A DNA stretch of 64,000 bases from Rhodospirillaceae bacterium (GTDB taxonomy: Bacteria; Pseudomonadota; Alphaproteobacteria; Rhodospirillales; Rhodospirillaceae). The stretch is from the NCBI GenBank assembly GCA_040219235.1, contig JAVJSV010000016.1, forward strand, positions 248,001 to 312,000. Direction: 5' to 3'. Below, piece after piece: positions 32,151-42,920 of the stretch (position 1 is its first letter; the number at the start of each line of letters is the position of its first letter). The notes below the pieces were generated by a model, which saw only the letters and a list, made by a program, of their open reading frames with translations, had not been told where the DNA came from and searched no databases. A program made the position numbers and the translations under genes.

Positions 32151-33527
32151 CTAAAAATATTCCAGCTGAACGGAAAATAGTTTCTCGATCCTTCTAACAG
32201 CTTCAGTCGCCGCAAAGAGAATGATGCGATCACCACCTTCGACCACAGTTTGCGGGCGTGGCACGATGATTTGACCATCCCGAATAATGGCACCAAATCT
32301 CGCCTTACCCGGAAGATCAACGTCCTTCAGCGGCTTACCAACAAGCGTTGACGTTTCCATAGCGTCTGCGACGATAAGTTCACCAAAGTTTTCCTGTACG
32401 GAATACGCCGCATGCACCCTCCCCCGCCGCACGTGAGACAGGATTTGAGAGACAGTAATTGAGCGAGGATTTACAACAACATCAATGCCAAGCGGCCCCA
32501 TTAAAGGGTTATAGGTCGACTTATTTACCAATGTAATAACGCGCTGTGCTCCGAATTTCTTAGCCAGAAGCGAAGACAATACGTTGGTCTCATCATCTTC
32601 AGTAACGGCAATAACCGTTTCCGCTTTATCGACACCTGCCTCGTAAAGAATTTCAGGTTCCAGAATACTCCCGTTCAGCACGACAGTATTCTTAAGGTGA
32701 GAGGAAATGACCGATGCTCTATTTTTGTTTAACTCAATAATTTTGAGATTGATTTCAGGGTGGGCACGCTCCAATTCCTGAGCCAGAAAAAGGCCAATGT
32801 TACCGCCGCCAAAAATAACTGCGCGTCTTGTTTCTGGCTCCTCATGACCAAAAGCAGCCATGGCGCGCTCACATTGATCAGAAGCCACCACAAAATACAC
32901 ATCATCTCCGGGGAACATTTCGTCCTCGGCGTGCGGTATGATTGACGTATCGCCGCGCTTAATCCCGACAACGATGATTTGCATTTCAGGAAACAAACTT
33001 GTGAGCTGTCGGAGCGGTGTGTTGATCAGCGGGGTGTCTTCGGTCATGCGCACACCGATCAGTCGCACTTTATCGTCGGCTAAGGGAATAACGTCCATAG
33101 CGCCAGGAACTTCCAGGCGGCGTGTGACGGCTCGTGCAATCTCAATTTCAGGGGAAATCACGACATCGATTGGAAGGTTGTCCCGAGAAAAGAGGCTGGA
33201 CCACATCGGCGCGAGATAACTTTGACTGCGAATGCGTGCAATCTTTGTCGGCACTTCAAACAAAGAGTGGGCCACCTGGCAGGCGACCATATTCACTTCA
33301 TCCATCAGGGTGACAGCAATAATCATGTCAGCATCTTTGATACCGGCTCGTTCCAGAACATCTGGATGAGCGGCATGGCCCACCATGCCCTTCACATCAA
33401 GAGATTCTGATAACTGTCGAATGAGTTCGGGGCTGCGGTCTACAACCGTAACATCGTTTGCTTCAGTTGCGAGATAACGGGCAATGTTAGAGCCAACTTC
33501 GCCAGCACCACAAATGACCACTTTCAT
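32151..33527 (-). CDS. trkA: Trk potassium uptake system regulatory protein TrkA
   Basis: This 458-residue cytoplasmic protein has two NAD-binding Rossmann (TrkA-N) domains, starting VVICGAGEVGSNIARYLA and AVIFGGGNIGLFLAQELE (near residue 235), each followed by a TrkA-C ligand domain. It gates a TrkH/TrkG channel, for which no gene is present in the window. Its ATG overlaps the ntrX stop by four bases. The link of trkA to ntrX is standard in the class. Confidence 0.95.
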   Translation of the reverse strand: MKVVICGAGEVGSNIARYLATEANDVTVVDRSPELIRQLSESLDVKGMVGHAAHPDVLERAGIKDADMIIAVTLMDEVNMVACQVAHSLFEVPTKIARIRSQSYLAPMWSSLFSRDNLPIDVVISPEIEIARAVTRRLEVPGAMDVIPLADDKVRLIGVRMTEDTPLINTPLRQLTSLFPEMQIIVVGIKRGDTSIIPHAEDEMFPGDDVYFVVASDQCERAMAAFGHEEPETRRAVIFGGGNIGLFLAQELERAHPEINLKIIELNKNRASVISSHLKNTVVLNGSILEPEILYEAGVDKAETVIAVTEDDETNVLSSLLAKKFGAQRVITLVNKSTYNPLMGPLGIDVVVNPRSITVSQILSHVRRGRVHAAYSVQENFGELIVADAMETSTLVGKPLKDVDLPGKARFGAIIRDGQIIVPRPQTVVEGGDRIILFAATEAVRRIEKLFSVQLEYF

Positions 33528-34963
33528 TGTTTGTCTCCGTCCTTGTGCTGGGTGTCACCTGACTCAGCTTCGGTGACGTTCACATCGCGGCGGAGGCGCA
33601 CCTCGGTCGTAACCCCAAGAGACTTAAGTTTGCGGTGCAATGCGGAGCGTTCCATGCCAACAAATTCTGCGGTTCTGGATATATTTCCGCCATACCGGAT
33701 GACTTGCGCCATAAGGTATTCCCGTTCAAACATTTCGCGCGCTTCTCTTAACGGCAACATCATGATTTCGTCGGAACGTTCCAGGCGCAGCATTTGTGGT
33801 GCGTCAGTTGACAGATCAGCCGGCAACATATCCGCACGAATGGCATCGTCCGATGTCCCTGGAGCCATAATAAGCAACCAGTCAATGACGTTGCGAAGCT
33901 GGCGTGCATTTCCAGGCCACGGGTGTGTTTGCAAGGCGGCAATAGCGTCTTCAGCTAAACTGCGAGGAGGAATACCTGCCGTGTGAGCGCCTTTCTCCAT
34001 AAAATATCGAGCCAGTGCGGGAATATCTTCTCTTCTGTCCGATAACGACGGGACTTCAATAGGGACGACAGCCAATCGATAATAGAGTTCTTCGCGAAAC
34101 CGTCCTTCTTTTATTTCGCGCTTTAGATCTCTGTTCGTGGTGGCAATAACCCGCACATCGACTTCAACTGCCCCTTGTCCATTCCCGCGCTCCAAGCGTT
34201 GGTCTTGTAAAATTCTTATAATGCGGCTTTGGGTTTCAAGCGGCATATCCGCGACTTCATCAAGAAGAAGTGTCCCGCCGTCTGCTTGATCAAACAGTCC
34301 GCCACCCGTGTCACCCGCTCCAGCACCAAACAGAAACTCGTTCAGGCGATCAGGTTGCAAAGATGCACAATTGACAACAACGAACGGGGCAGCAGATCTC
34401 TTTGAGTTTCTATGGATGAGTCGCGCTACAATTTCTTTGCCTGCGCCTGCAGCGCCGGTGATTAAGACCCGTGATCCCGTCGGACCAACGCGCTCTATTG
34501 TACGACTAAGATGAGCGATTGCATTGCATTTACCAATAAGGTCTTCGGGTTTTCCAGCCCGCGTTTTTAGTTCAATGTTTTCGCGGCGAAGTTTGGCTGA
34601 CTCTATGGCACGTTCAACGAACAGCAAAAGCCGGTCAGATTGGAACGGTTTTTCAATAAACTCATAAGCACCGAATTTCATAGCTTTAACAGCCGTTTCA
34701 ATGGTGCCGTGTCCACTAATCATAATCACTTGAGTTTGTGGACGGAGCGTTTTTATAGCTTTGAGCAAATCCATTCCATCCATGGAGCTGCCTTCCAACC
34801 ATATATCCAGCAATACGACTGCGGGAGACCGTGATCGTACTTCTGACAAGGCTTGATCAGCAGTGCTAGCCTGGCGGGTCGCATACCCTTCATCTTCAAG
34901 TATGCCCGATATCATGACCCGGATATCAGGCTCATCATCAACTATGAGAATATCTGCTGACAT
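33524..34963 (-). CDS. ntrX: nitrogen regulation response regulator NtrX
   Basis: This 479-residue regulator has a receiver domain (phosphoacceptor Asp in VVLLDIWLEGSSMDG), an AAA+ domain (Walker A-like GAAGAGKEI, Walker B GGTLLLDEVAD) and a C-terminal Fis-type HTH (NISRTAEFVGMERSALHRKL). The sigma-54 contact loop GAFTGA is absent; the equivalent place reads FGAGAGDTGGGLFDQ. It therefore probably does not activate sigma-54 promoters directly. It follows ntrY by six bases. Confidence 0.95.
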   Translation of the reverse strand: MSADILIVDDEPDIRVMISGILEDEGYATRQASTADQALSEVRSRSPAVVLLDIWLEGSSMDGMDLLKAIKTLRPQTQVIMISGHGTIETAVKAMKFGAYEFIEKPFQSDRLLLFVERAIESAKLRRENIELKTRAGKPEDLIGKCNAIAHLSRTIERVGPTGSRVLITGAAGAGKEIVARLIHRNSKRSAAPFVVVNCASLQPDRLNEFLFGAGAGDTGGGLFDQADGGTLLLDEVADMPLETQSRIIRILQDQRLERGNGQGAVEVDVRVIATTNRDLKREIKEGRFREELYYRLAVVPIEVPSLSDRREDIPALARYFMEKGAHTAGIPPRSLAEDAIAALQTHPWPGNARQLRNVIDWLLIMAPGTSDDAIRADMLPADLSTDAPQMLRLERSDEIMMLPLREAREMFEREYLMAQVIRYGGNISRTAEFVGMERSALHRKLKSLGVTTEVRLRRDVNVTEAESGDTQHKDGDKQ

Positions 34964-34969
34964 ATTTAC

Positions 34970-37270
34970 TTAAGCACTTTCTGCAATTGAGGCTGAACTA
35001 GAGATAGGTGGACTCACCTTTTCATCTATTGGATTTTTCTTGCCCCTGTTTGCGGTGTCTATGACCAGCGGAAAGTGGAACACAATCCTGGCGCCACCAT
35101 TGGCCGCATCTTCCATTAACAACCGTCCCTTGTGATCCTCTACGATTTTCCAAACAATCGCCAAACCAAGTCCGGTGCCTTTCGCGCGGGTCGTTATATA
35201 GGGCTCAGTCAATCTCTGGCGGACCTCATCTTTAGGCAAACCGACACCGTTATCAGTAATCTCAAGGAAGCACGTATTATCATCAACCCCTATAGACACA
35301 TCGATCGTGCCTGCCCCCTTATCGCGTCTCCCACCGGTTTTTGCGTCAATGGCTTCAACAGCATTCTTTAACACGTTAGAGAGCGCCTGCCGGATTTGCG
35401 AAGCATCACAGTTAATCAGCACCGGGTCTTTAGGAGCCGCATAATTTATCGTAATGTGGGGATAGGCTGTCTTGGGCAACACAATTGCACCTGAAGTCAG
35501 TTCAACCAGATTTGTAACGGCCATGTTTGGCTGTGGCATACGTGCAAAGGATGAAAATTCATCGACCATTTGTCCGATGTCGCTAACGTGACGGATAATC
35601 GTATCCGTACAAAGTTCAAAAGCGCCCGTATCGTCTCCCACTTTAGAGAGGTAACGCTTTTTCAATCGCTCAGCGGAAAGTTGGATAGGTGTGAGAGGAT
35701 TCTTAATTTCATGCGCAATGCGTCGCGCCACATCTGCCCAAGCCGCTTTGCGCTGTGCGGTCTGAAGCTCGGTGATGTCGTCAAAGGTGAAGACAAATCC
35801 GAGAATTTCACCCTCATTTTGTTCTGCTGTTAGACGTACCAGAAAAACACGACTGTGCCCTTTAGCTGTGACCCTGGTTTCTTGCTCTATGGTCCGGTCC
35901 GGATACGATTTAACTTCCTCTATTAACGGGGCAAACTCTGGGACGTAATTTATCAATGGCTTGCCAACACTGTCTAACAAGGCGACGTTCAAAAGGTCGG
36001 AAGCGGCGCGATTTGGTAATGTTATGTTTCCATCTGGATCCAAACCGATAACGCCTGCAGTCACTCCAGATAAAACGGCTTCCGTAAAACGCCGACGCTC
36101 GTCCAATTGCGCATTTGCTTCCACGAGAGCCTCGCGCTGCGTGGCCAAACGACTGGTCATACGGTTAAAGGCGCGGCCCAAAGAGGCCACTTCATCACTC
36201 GCCGCTTTTTCCTCAACACGAACGGTGAAGTCTCCCTGACGCACCCGCTCAGAGGCAGAAATTAAATCCACAATTGGTTTTGCTAAACGCGTTGCCAGCG
36301 TCAATCCGAACCACACCGATGTCATTAGAAGCAGCAACGCCACAACAATAAAGAGCAGTGTAAAGCTAATCTCGATCTCAGAGCGGCGGCCTTCCAGCAT
36401 CAGATATTCATCTACCGCGTCTTGCGTACGGGAAACGCGGTTTAAAACCTTGGCATCTATGAACCGCCCGACATACAGGTAACTGCCAGGTAAGCCTTCC
36501 AGCCTCACCAGAGCGCGGACACGGTCTCCAGCCTCGCCGGTGACCACGCCGACCTCCCCCATGTTTGCCTGGGCGATAACGCGCATCGGAATTTGTTCAC
36601 CGGACTGCAGAGCAAAGGTGTATCCCGCTTTCGCAATCACCTGCATATCATCGCGGAAGATAACCGCCTCTGTTAGCCCCCTCAGTGCAGCTTGAGTTGA
36701 TAAAAAGCGATCTAAAACACCTTCCGATCGGTTGAGTTGTGGCCATTGACGATTGATATCACTGGCCACGGATAAAGCATCTGCGCGGATAACCTGGATG
36801 TGTTCAGCAAGGTAAGCTTCTGCGACTTCCGTTGACTCTACCAACGCGGTTCTCACGCGCTCACTGAACCAGCTTTCAACACCCAATGTGAATAAAAGTG
36901 CGGCGAAAATCATCATCACGATGGCAGGCGTTATAGCGACGACGCCAAACAGCAACGCCAATCTCACATGAAGGCGGCTTCCGCTGACCCCGGACCGGCG
37001 GTTACTCCATAACTTTGCAACGTGACGCGTAATTAAAACGCCAAGCGCTAATAATAAGAACAGGTCGATGTTCAGAAGAATCAGAACCGTATTTGCACTT
37101 GGTCCGCTCTCGCCCCAGGATGAGAGAGCTGCAAACGTCGCAACCCCAGAGACAATCGCCGCTAGCGATAGAATCATCACTAACGCGTTCACCAGTCTCA
37201 TACGGCGCGCCCACACAAAGAAGCGAAGCGTAAGCCGCCGCAAAGACAATGGGCGATGCACTATATCCAT
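34970..37270 (-). CDS. ntrY: sensor histidine kinase NtrY
   Basis: This 766-residue membrane kinase phosphorylates NtrX. It has hydrophobic segments in the first 150 residues and another near 310-335, a periplasmic region between, a HAMP domain (RLAKPIVDLISASERVR), a PAS domain, a HisKA domain with the phospho-His in [15 protein letters not shown] and a HATPase domain (NVLKNAVEAI, DNGVGLP, GTGLGLAIV). The C-terminal 35 residues are Ser-rich. It is part of the dusB-ntrBC-ntrYX run; 54 bases separate it from ntrC. Confidence 0.95.
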   Translation of the reverse strand: MDIVHRPLSLRRLTLRFFVWARRMRLVNALVMILSLAAIVSGVATFAALSSWGESGPSANTVLILLNIDLFLLLALGVLITRHVAKLWSNRRSGVSGSRLHVRLALLFGVVAITPAIVMMIFAALLFTLGVESWFSERVRTALVESTEVAEAYLAEHIQVIRADALSVASDINRQWPQLNRSEGVLDRFLSTQAALRGLTEAVIFRDDMQVIAKAGYTFALQSGEQIPMRVIAQANMGEVGVVTGEAGDRVRALVRLEGLPGSYLYVGRFIDAKVLNRVSRTQDAVDEYLMLEGRRSEIEISFTLLFIVVALLLLMTSVWFGLTLATRLAKPIVDLISASERVRQGDFTVRVEEKAASDEVASLGRAFNRMTSRLATQREALVEANAQLDERRRFTEAVLSGVTAGVIGLDPDGNITLPNRAASDLLNVALLDSVGKPLINYVPEFAPLIEEVKSYPDRTIEQETRVTAKGHSRVFLVRLTAEQNEGEILGFVFTFDDITELQTAQRKAAWADVARRIAHEIKNPLTPIQLSAERLKKRYLSKVGDDTGAFELCTDTIIRHVSDIGQMVDEFSSFARMPQPNMAVTNLVELTSGAIVLPKTAYPHITINYAAPKDPVLINCDASQIRQALSNVLKNAVEAIDAKTGGRRDKGAGTIDVSIGVDDNTCFLEITDNGVGLPKDEVRQRLTEPYITTRAKGTGLGLAIVWKIVEDHKGRLLMEDAANGGARIVFHFPLVIDTANRGKKNPIDEKVSPPISSSASIAESA

Positions 37271-37324
37271 ATGCCCTCGACCGCATGCAACACCGGTAAA
37301 ATTGACGACAATTCTGCCGGTTGA

Positions 37325-38764
37325 TTAACGAAGGCCACGGACAACATTGATATCCAATTCCTTGATTTTCTTCCGCAACGTGTTGCGGTTCAGTCCTAGG
37401 ACTCTCGCGGCCTTGAGTTGGTTACCCGCGGTCGCGTTTAAAGTTAAAGAAACCAATGGGCGTTCCATCTCATGGAGCATGCGATCATAAAGGCCTTCCG
37501 GAGGCAGCGCTCCGCCATGTTGTGAGAAGTAGCGTAGGAGATGTTTTTCAATCGCCTCACTAAGATTTTCCGATGCATCTTCATTATGAATAGCTTCAGT
37601 CGAAACCGTATTCAGTTCCATTTCCACGGCTTCTACACCGATTGTTTCTTCAGCATAAAGCGCGGCAAGCCTTTTAACCAAATTCTCAAGCTCTCTGACG
37701 TTGCCGGGCCAGCGATAAGCTTTCATCTTGTCGATCGCAGAGGGCTCTATCCTTTTCTCTGGCAGTCCCTCTTCTACAGCTTGATCGAGAAAATGCTGAA
37801 CCAATTCCGGAATATCTTCCACGCGCTGCCGTAAAGCTGGAAGCCTGACCGGCACAACGTTCAACCGGTAGTATAGGTCTTCTCGAAAAAGGCCCATTTT
37901 TATCATGTCGGCCAAGTTTCTATGAGTTGCCGCGATGATTCTCACATTTGCTTTAACAGAGGTCTGACCTCCGACACTGGTGTACTCGCCTTCCTGTAAG
38001 ACGCGCAGCAGTCGTGTTTGAGCTTCTGCGGGCATATCGCCAATCTCATCAAGAAACAACGTACCGCCAGCCGCCTGTTCAAATTTTCCAGATGTTCTTT
38101 GGGAAGCTCCTGTGAATGCCCCCTTTTCATGACCAAAGAGTTCGCTTTCAATCAACTCCCTCGGAATAGCCGCCATGTTAACAGCGACAAAGGGGCCAGA
38201 GCGCCGCTGTCCATAATCATGCAATGCGCGGGCGACTAGTTCTTTCCCAGTCCCAGACTCCCCTGTGATCATCACAGTCAGGTCAGATTTAATCAATCGG
38301 GCGACGGAACGGTAGACTTCTTGCATGGCTGGCGAACGGCCAATAAGGGGAAGGTCTTCTTCATCAGGCGTAGCCGTTCTTATTTGTGCGCCAACTGAAG
38401 TTGTATCCAGGGCACGTTTGACTACGGACACCAATTCGTCAAGATCGAAAGGCTTCGGTAGGTATTCAAAGGCGCCTCGCTCAGCAGCCTTCACAGCCGT
38501 TAATAAAGTGTTCTGAGCACTCATCACAATAATGCGTAGGTCGGGACGCTTTTTTCTGATGCGGGGGATCAAGTCCAGCCCATTTTCATCTGGCATAACG
38601 ACATCTGTGATCACGAGATCACCATCGCCGGCCTCAATCCAATTCCACAGCGTTGAGGCGTTATCGGTCGCGCGAACAGTATAACCCGCTCGCCCCAAAG
38701 CCTGATTAAGGACAGTGCGGATACCTGTGTCGTCATCAGCGATAAGAATAGAGGCTTCGGCCAT
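37325..38764 (-). CDS. ntrC: nitrogen regulation response regulator NtrC
   Basis: This 479-residue sigma-54 activator controls nitrogen-limitation genes. Receiver phospho-Asp lies in [13 protein letters not shown]. The AAA+ domain has GESGTGKE, the intact sigma-54 loop GAFTGA and [13 protein letters not shown]. The C-terminal Fis-type HTH is [20 protein letters not shown]. Its start is one base into the ntrB stop region, indicating coupling to the kinase. Confidence 0.96.
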   Translation of the reverse strand: MAEASILIADDDTGIRTVLNQALGRAGYTVRATDNASTLWNWIEAGDGDLVITDVVMPDENGLDLIPRIRKKRPDLRIIVMSAQNTLLTAVKAAERGAFEYLPKPFDLDELVSVVKRALDTTSVGAQIRTATPDEEDLPLIGRSPAMQEVYRSVARLIKSDLTVMITGESGTGKELVARALHDYGQRRSGPFVAVNMAAIPRELIESELFGHEKGAFTGASQRTSGKFEQAAGGTLFLDEIGDMPAEAQTRLLRVLQEGEYTSVGGQTSVKANVRIIAATHRNLADMIKMGLFREDLYYRLNVVPVRLPALRQRVEDIPELVQHFLDQAVEEGLPEKRIEPSAIDKMKAYRWPGNVRELENLVKRLAALYAEETIGVEAVEMELNTVSTEAIHNEDASENLSEAIEKHLLRYFSQHGGALPPEGLYDRMLHEMERPLVSLTLNATAGNQLKAARVLGLNRNTLRKKIKELDINVVRGLR

Positions 38765-39870
38765 CAGTCCTCCCCTTCGCTGAGTATTGGTAGCATAATC
38801 CGAAAGACCGTGCCGCGCCGGTCAGATTCAAACTCTATAACACCGCCATGGTCTGAAACAATTTTAGACACCAGCGCTAATCCTAAGCCGGTGCCATTTA
38901 ACTTGGTTGTGACAAAAGGGTCAAAAAGGTGCGCTTTTAAGTCTTCCGGCACACCTGAACCATTATCGGCAACAGAAACAACGAGTGGCAGTTGAAGTCG
39001 CTTGTTAGACCCAGCGACTTTCAAACGCACGCCCGGTTGGTATGATGTCGAGAGAGTGATCTCGCCACCTTGCTCAGGAGATGCTTCTGCCGCATTTTTT
39101 ATCAGATTAAGCAATACCTGAATCAACTGGTCTTTATTTCCGAAAACCGGCGGCAAGGAAGGATCATATTTTTCAACGTACTTGATCCCCTTCCCGAACC
39201 CATTTTCAGAAATGCGCCGTACATGTTCGAGAATCGTATGAATATTAACACCTTCGCGCGCAAGCGGACGGTCATCTGAAAAGACCTCCATGCGATCGAC
39301 CAAGGCAACAATGCGATCAGCCTCTGCACAAATCAGTTTTGTCAAAGTAACGTCATCTGGGTCAGCATTTTGCTCTAAAAGTTGTGCGGCACCGCGAATA
39401 CCCGACAATGGATTTTTAATCTCATGGGCCAGCAAGGTCGCCATAGCCGTTACAGAACGCACGCTGTTACGATTTTCTAACTGTTGGCCAATTTTTAGCG
39501 CGCGCGTGTGCTCTTGTAACGACACAACAACCACGTCTTCCCGGTCAATCAAGGGGGCTCCGTACGCCGACATCACGCGTATTCCGGTCTTCGGCGTGTC
39601 CAAAGTGAGTCCATACTCAGAAACAGGAGCACCATCTCTCAAGACCTGACCAATGAGAGCGTAAACAGCCCCATCAAAAGGCAACACTTCAGCGAGATCA
39701 TGCCCGATAAGGCCACTTGAACTGGTTTGAAAAAGCTGTTCAGCAGCTCCATTCGCATAACGAATTTGATAGGTGCGGTCGACCACAAGCGTTGCCGCTG
39801 CCAGCGCGGACAATACTTCGTCAGGTTGTATTGGGTACTCTAGCTTAATGACCGAGGAGAATTGCGCCAT
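38764..39870 (-). CDS. ntrB: nitrogen regulation sensor kinase NtrB
   Basis: This 368-residue cytoplasmic kinase/phosphatase partners NtrC and responds to PII. An N-terminal PAS domain ([19 protein letters not shown]) precedes HisKA with [20 protein letters not shown] and HATPase ([34 protein letters not shown]). No membrane segment is seen. It starts at the stop of dusB and is followed by ntrC. Confidence 0.95.
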   Translation of the reverse strand: MAQFSSVIKLEYPIQPDEVLSALAAATLVVDRTYQIRYANGAAEQLFQTSSSGLIGHDLAEVLPFDGAVYALIGQVLRDGAPVSEYGLTLDTPKTGIRVMSAYGAPLIDREDVVVVSLQEHTRALKIGQQLENRNSVRSVTAMATLLAHEIKNPLSGIRGAAQLLEQNADPDDVTLTKLICAEADRIVALVDRMEVFSDDRPLAREGVNIHTILEHVRRISENGFGKGIKYVEKYDPSLPPVFGNKDQLIQVLLNLIKNAAEASPEQGGEITLSTSYQPGVRLKVAGSNKRLQLPLVVSVADNGSGVPEDLKAHLFDPFVTTKLNGTGLGLALVSKIVSDHGGVIEFESDRRGTVFRIMLPILSEGED

Positions 39871-40862
39871 CAGGCTGCTTCCGCGATGGTTAAATCATCC
39901 GCCTCAAACAGCTCAGTGATCAATTTGATAACGCGATCAGGATCAGACTCAGTATTGATGGCTGTCCGGAATTGATTTGCGCCATTGAGACCGTATGCAG
40001 ACCAAGCCAAATGTTTACGCGCGACGCGAACGCCTTTACCAGAACCGTAATGACTTAAGAGAGAGTCATAGTGAGACAACAAAGCCTCTCTGCGCTCCTC
40101 TCGTGTGGGGTCGGAAAGCTTTGATCCGGTTGCCAGGAAATGTGCGACTTGCGACGGAAACCAAGGCTTGCCGTAACAGCCTCGTCCAACCATCACACCA
40201 TCCGCCCCAGATTTTTCAAGCGCAACGACCGCGTCCTCTTCTGATGTAATGTCACCATTAACTATGACAGGTACAGTGACAGCATCTTTAACCGGTGCAA
40301 CGGCACCCCAATCCGCCGATCCGTTATACATTTGCATACGCGTACGACCATGCACTGTAATCAGTTGAATTCCAGCGGCTTCAGCTTTACGTGCAAGTGA
40401 CGGCGCATTTTGGTTGTCGTGATCCCACCCAAGGCGCATCTTCAGTGTGACAGGAACATCGACGGCCTCAACCACAGCTTCGATAATGCGTAAAGCGTGA
40501 TCTTCGTCCCTCATGAGGGCGGACCCTGCCCAGCCTTTAACAACTTTCTTTACGGGGCACCCCATATTGATATCGATGAGCATTGCGCCACGTTGCTGAT
40601 TCAGCAGAGCCGCTTCGGCCATCACATCTGGGTCACAGCCTGCAAGTTGCACAGCCATAGGGCCTTCGTCGTCACAAGAGGTGCTCATGCGTAAAGTATC
40701 GCGATGAGCACGAACCATTTGCTGACTGGCAATCATTTCAGAGAAGACTAACCCAGCGCCGAACCCGCGCACCAAAGCCCGAAACGGTTGATCTGACACT
40801 CCTGACATGGGGGCCAGAAGTACAGGGCTATCAAAAACAATGCCGCCGATGGCGAGGGCCAT
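39870..40862 (-). CDS. dusB: tRNA-dihydrouridine synthase DusB (NifR3)
   Basis: This 330-residue flavoenzyme reduces specific uridines of tRNA. It has the FMN-barrel start [16 protein letters not shown], the catalytic Cys in [30 protein letters not shown] and VIVNGDITS. It heads the ntrBC-ntrYX operon as in most alphaproteobacteria. The upstream region carries a short palindrome (40883-40899) 20 bases before the ATG. Confidence 0.95.
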   Translation of the reverse strand: MALAIGGIVFDSPVLLAPMSGVSDQPFRALVRGFGAGLVFSEMIASQQMVRAHRDTLRMSTSCDDEGPMAVQLAGCDPDVMAEAALLNQQRGAMLIDINMGCPVKKVVKGWAGSALMRDEDHALRIIEAVVEAVDVPVTLKMRLGWDHDNQNAPSLARKAEAAGIQLITVHGRTRMQMYNGSADWGAVAPVKDAVTVPVIVNGDITSEEDAVVALEKSGADGVMVGRGCYGKPWFPSQVAHFLATGSKLSDPTREERREALLSHYDSLLSHYGSGKGVRVARKHLAWSAYGLNGANQFRTAINTESDPDRVIKLITELFEADDLTIAEAA

Positions 40863-40882
40863 GAGAATCCGATGATCAGAGG

Positions 40883-40899
40883 TGCCTAATTCTTAGGCA
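40883..40899. promoter_or_regulatory. palindrome upstream of dusB-ntrBC
   Basis: TGCCTAA and TTAGGCA are separated by TTC, 21 bases upstream of the dusB ATG. It is not a match to the NtrC consensus TGCACC-N5-GGTGCA. It could be an operator or leader hairpin. Confidence 0.4.
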
Positions 40900-41060
40900 T
40901 TTGCGACTCAAAAAGCTTATAAATCAAGATGTTTTATTACTGAAAAACATCACTAAATCACCTAACCCCATGAAATCTGCCATTTTGCAAGAACACGCTG
41001 TGATGCAAAAGGGCAACTCTGGTTGCTCATAATACCACATGCTATGGCACGTCTGACAAA

Positions 41061-42245
41061 ATGAATCCTGCCGAACGGAATCTCAGCCAAGCTATGACAA
41101 CGATTGCAGCCCTTATTGTCGCCGCTGGCCGTGGCACACGGTTTAGATCGGTTTTACCCAAGCAGTACGCAATGCTGGCTGGAAAGCCTGTGATACGGCA
41201 CGCGGTTGATGCGTTTAAAGCCAATTCTCAAATAGACTTCGTGGTAGCTGTTATTCACCCTGATGATCATCTCGAATATGCAACAGCGACCGACGGAGCT
41301 GAGATGCTTCCCCCTGTTTATGGGGGAGCGACCCGCCAAGAGTCCGTCAAGCGAGGACTAGAAGCGCTTGCCGAACTCAAACCCGATTTTGTTCTGGTCC
41401 ACGATGGGGCGCGACCAATCGTGAGCAATGAGATTAATGAACGGGTCATCGGCGCGCTTCTCAATGGTGCAGATGCTGTTTTACCTGTGCTGCCGATTGC
41501 TGAGACTTTGAAACGCATAGATGAAACGGGTCACGTCACAAATACCATTGATCGAACAAATGTAACTCGCGCGCAAACCCCTCAAGGGTTCAATTTTCAA
41601 AAGCTTTTCGACGCGCACCAGAAATACCAAGGCCAATCTCTGACCGATGATGCCGCCGTCTTAGAACAGGCTGGACTTCGCATCGCCACCGTTGCGGGAG
41701 ACCCACAAAACATCAAAATCACGGAGCAACACGACTTGTACGCAACAGCCCAACTCCTCATGGAAACACGCATCGGCTCAGGCTTCGATGTCCACCGGTT
41801 TGGCGAGGGTGATGGCGTGACCTTAGGCGGCGTTTTGATTCCAATGGATAAGTCGTTACTCGGTCATTCAGATGCCGATGTTGTACTTCATGCGGCGACA
41901 GACGCCATACTAGGGGCCTTAAGTGATGGCGATATTGGCGTTCATTTTCCACCTACGAATGTTGCATACAAAGATGCCTCTTCCGACCGCTTTTTAGCGT
42001 TTGCTATAGATCGTTTGGATCAGCGTGGAGGTTCGCTCGTCCATCTCGACATAACCGTCATCTGTGAAATCCCAAAGCTGTCCCCCCATCGCGATAAACT
42101 TCAGAAGTCCATTGCCGCCATTGCTCGTGTGCCCGTGTCACGGGTCAGCATTAAAGCCACAACAACTGAAGGGCTTGGATTTACCGGTCGTAAAGAGGGG
42201 ATTGCCTGTCAGGTAACCGCGACACTCAAAGTACCTGCAACTTGA
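41061..42245 (+). CDS. ispDF: bifunctional IspD/IspF: MEP cytidylyltransferase and MEcPP synthase
   Basis: This 394-residue fused enzyme performs two steps of the non-mevalonate isoprenoid pathway. The IspD half (to about residue 230) has ALIVAAGRGTRFRSVLPKQY, VLVHDGARPIV and AQTPQGF. The IspF half starts RIGSGFDVHRFGEG, with the metal ligands D-x-H there and HSDADVVLHAATDAILGA, DIGVHFPP and SIKATTTEGLGF. ATG 41061 and ATG 41094 (MTTIAALIVA) are both possible and neither has a strong ribosome-binding site. The fusion is known from alpha- and epsilonproteobacteria. It is divergent from dusB. Confidence 0.96.
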   Translation: MNPAERNLSQAMTTIAALIVAAGRGTRFRSVLPKQYAMLAGKPVIRHAVDAFKANSQIDFVVAVIHPDDHLEYATATDGAEMLPPVYGGATRQESVKRGLEALAELKPDFVLVHDGARPIVSNEINERVIGALLNGADAVLPVLPIAETLKRIDETGHVTNTIDRTNVTRAQTPQGFNFQKLFDAHQKYQGQSLTDDAAVLEQAGLRIATVAGDPQNIKITEQHDLYATAQLLMETRIGSGFDVHRFGEGDGVTLGGVLIPMDKSLLGHSDADVVLHAATDAILGALSDGDIGVHFPPTNVAYKDASSDRFLAFAIDRLDQRGGSLVHLDITVICEIPKLSPHRDKLQKSIAAIARVPVSRVSIKATTTEGLGFTGRKEGIACQVTATLKVPAT

Positions 42246-42252
42246 TCTTTGA

Positions 42253-42567
42253 TTACTGCGTTTGTTCGACAATCCAACTTAAATAAGCGGGTAACCCTCC
42301 CGACATATCGTAAGACACAACACATGGGATGTCATAGGAATGACAGTCCTTGAGACGTGACATTGCTGCGTCCCGCTGTCCAAGGGTCGTCTTAGCGATC
42401 AAAATAGTCTCTTTCGCTGACTCTATCTTATCATTCCATCGATACACGGATGTTGCGTTTTGAATAATGTTTACGCACGCCACCAGACGTTCGTTGACCA
42501 GTATTTCAGCCAAGGTCTTGGCTTCTGCTTCATCACTTGCTGTCGCGTAAATCATGCAGGTTTCCAT
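42253..42567 (-). CDS. cutA: divalent-cation tolerance protein CutA
   Basis: This 104-residue protein of the PII-like trimer fold has MIYATASDEAEAKTLAEILV, ACVNII, SVYRWNDKIES, ETILIAKT and a C-terminal YLSWIVEQT. Its stop lies eight bases from the convergent ispDF stop. The role in metal tolerance comes from E. coli; the biochemical role is unsettled. Confidence 0.93.
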   Translation of the reverse strand: METCMIYATASDEAEAKTLAEILVNERLVACVNIIQNATSVYRWNDKIESAKETILIAKTTLGQRDAAMSRLKDCHSYDIPCVVSYDMSGGLPAYLSWIVEQTQ

Positions 42568-42661
42568 GCGTTTTAACCTCTCAACAACGGTGCTATGGAT
42601 TTGTTAACCAGGACCCTACATTATAATTGTAAAAACAAGTCCAATGGACTGGGGATATCCC

Positions 42662-42916
42662 ATGGACGCTAAGTTACCAAAAGCACAACGCCTTTCTTTG
42701 GCGCAACGTAAGTGGCTGAACCGCGGGTTAACCCAACCCGGCGGAAAACTTCCGTTGTTTGACGAAAATGGCAAGAAAATCAGCCCGCAAGTTGTCAAAA
42801 AATGTGTCGAAGCGGGATGGGCTGAGCCATGGTTCTCAAACCAGCTTAAGCCCAACTGGCTGGTGTGTAAGCTCACGCCCGATGGACGCAGCATTTTAAA
42901 TCAATCGGACAACTAA
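42662..42916 (+). CDS. conserved small hypothetical protein
   Basis: The 84-residue reading from ATG 42662 has a basic helical N-terminus (AQRLSLAQRKWLNRGLTQPG), then KLPLFDENGKKISPQVVKKC and a Trp-rich region (AGWAEPWFSNQLKPNW) ending in LTPDGR. The pattern suggests a small winged-helix-like fold and I believe similar proteins occur in many alphaproteobacteria, but I cannot name a function. An ATG six codons earlier (42644) is also possible. Confidence 0.72.
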   Translation: MDAKLPKAQRLSLAQRKWLNRGLTQPGGKLPLFDENGKKISPQVVKKCVEAGWAEPWFSNQLKPNWLVCKLTPDGRSILNQSDN

Positions 42917-42920
42917 AAAA

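Noticed and set aside
40883-40899. An NtrC-binding site before dusB
   Set aside because: The palindrome lacks the TGCAC half-site and correct spacing.
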